DNA of 5,835 bases from Candidatus Zhuqueibacterota bacterium 4484_219 (GTDB taxonomy: Bacteria; Zhuqueibacterota; JdFR-76; 4484-219), in the NCBI GenBank assembly GCA_002085035.1, contig MZGM01000112.1, positions 1 through 5,835 of the forward strand, given 5' to 3'. A program made the translations under genes and the position numbers. Positions 5,695 through 5,835 of this stretch are shown piece after piece (position 1 is the stretch's first letter; the number at the start of each line of letters is the position of its first letter). A model generated the notes under the pieces. That model did not search any database. It saw only the letters and a program-made list of their open reading frames with translations, and had not been told where the DNA came from.

Positions 5695-5835
5695 TATCTA
5701 TCGACTTTGTTAGCTCAAAATATTCTGAACCAGTACCAACAAAAACTTTTGAACCTTCAGCCGAAAACTCCAGTACTGAATTCTGAAACTTTTCTCCAGA
5801 TAACTGCTGCAAATCTAATTCTGTGCCATTACGAG
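5678..5835 (-). CDS. 3' end of an unidentified gene (last 51 codons)
   Basis: The only open minus-strand frame reaching the window edge ends with TAA at 5678-5680 and overlaps the start of the M23 gene by 17 bases. The visible 51 residues include VLEFSAEGSKVFVGTGSEYF, which has the look of a beta-propeller blade (compare the xxFSPDGSKxxxGT pattern of WD40 or YVTN repeats). The rest is a polar tail ending DNDSSR. One blade-like segment is not enough to assign a family. The overlap and shared strand suggest the same transcript as the M23 gene. Confidence 0.6.
   Translation of the reverse strand, partial: RNGTELDLQQLSGEKFQNSVLEFSAEGSKVFVGTGSEYFELTKSIDNDSSR

Overview
This 5.8-kb window holds one run of bacterial genes, all transcribed on the minus strand, so the biological order runs from high to low coordinates. 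In that order it contains: the last 51 codons of an unidentified gene; a 786-residue secreted multidomain protein with an M23 (LytM-type) peptidase domain and a FlgD-like/type IX-secretion-like C-terminal domain; a diphosphate-type 6-phosphofructokinase; a pyruvate kinase whose 3' end is damaged; the [NiFe]-hydrogenase nickel chaperone gene hypA; and the first three codons of another gene cut off by the window edge. No RNA genes, CRISPR array, insertion sequence or convincing intrinsic terminator were seen. No gene-free stretch exceeds 130 bases.

Organism. The YPNPF...SGIY C-terminal domain on a secreted protein is typical of the FCB superphylum and related candidate phyla (Bacteroidetes/Ignavibacteria, Calditrichaeota, KSB1, Marinimicrobia, Cloacimonetes, WOR-3 and similar). 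Diphosphate-dependent phosphofructokinase and hydrogenase maturation suggest an anaerobic or fermentative, H2-metabolising lifestyle. HypA is the long, MHEW-starting version that I associate with Thermococcales-like archaea, which hints at a hot or anoxic habitat or at gene transfer. I cannot name a genus.

Layout. The M23 gene overlaps the upstream gene by 17 bases. The phosphofructokinase gene follows 25 bases after it, with a GTG start and a clear ribosome binding site. Pyruvate kinase follows about 80 bases later. A 126-base gap then precedes hypA and contains a candidate sigma70-like promoter whose -10 lies inside a perfect 12-base palindrome. hypA ends 6 bases before the next ATG, which has a strong ribosome binding site.

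Function. Two irreversible-step glycolytic enzymes sit side by side: phosphofructokinase (GGDD and PKTIDND diphosphate signature) and pyruvate kinase (LQGPR cation-site subtype). This would be a PPi-sparing, ATP-yielding glycolysis. hypA probably starts a separately promoted hydrogenase-maturation cluster that may dispose of the reductant.

The main oddity is in pyruvate kinase. After IDEMIAKVE the frame runs into 11 unrelated residues and a stop, while the true family C-terminus (AGAPIGRGRTTNLM...) continues immediately in another frame. Some 17-20 codons expected between the two blocks are missing. This is either a real out-of-frame deletion or an assembly or sequencing error.
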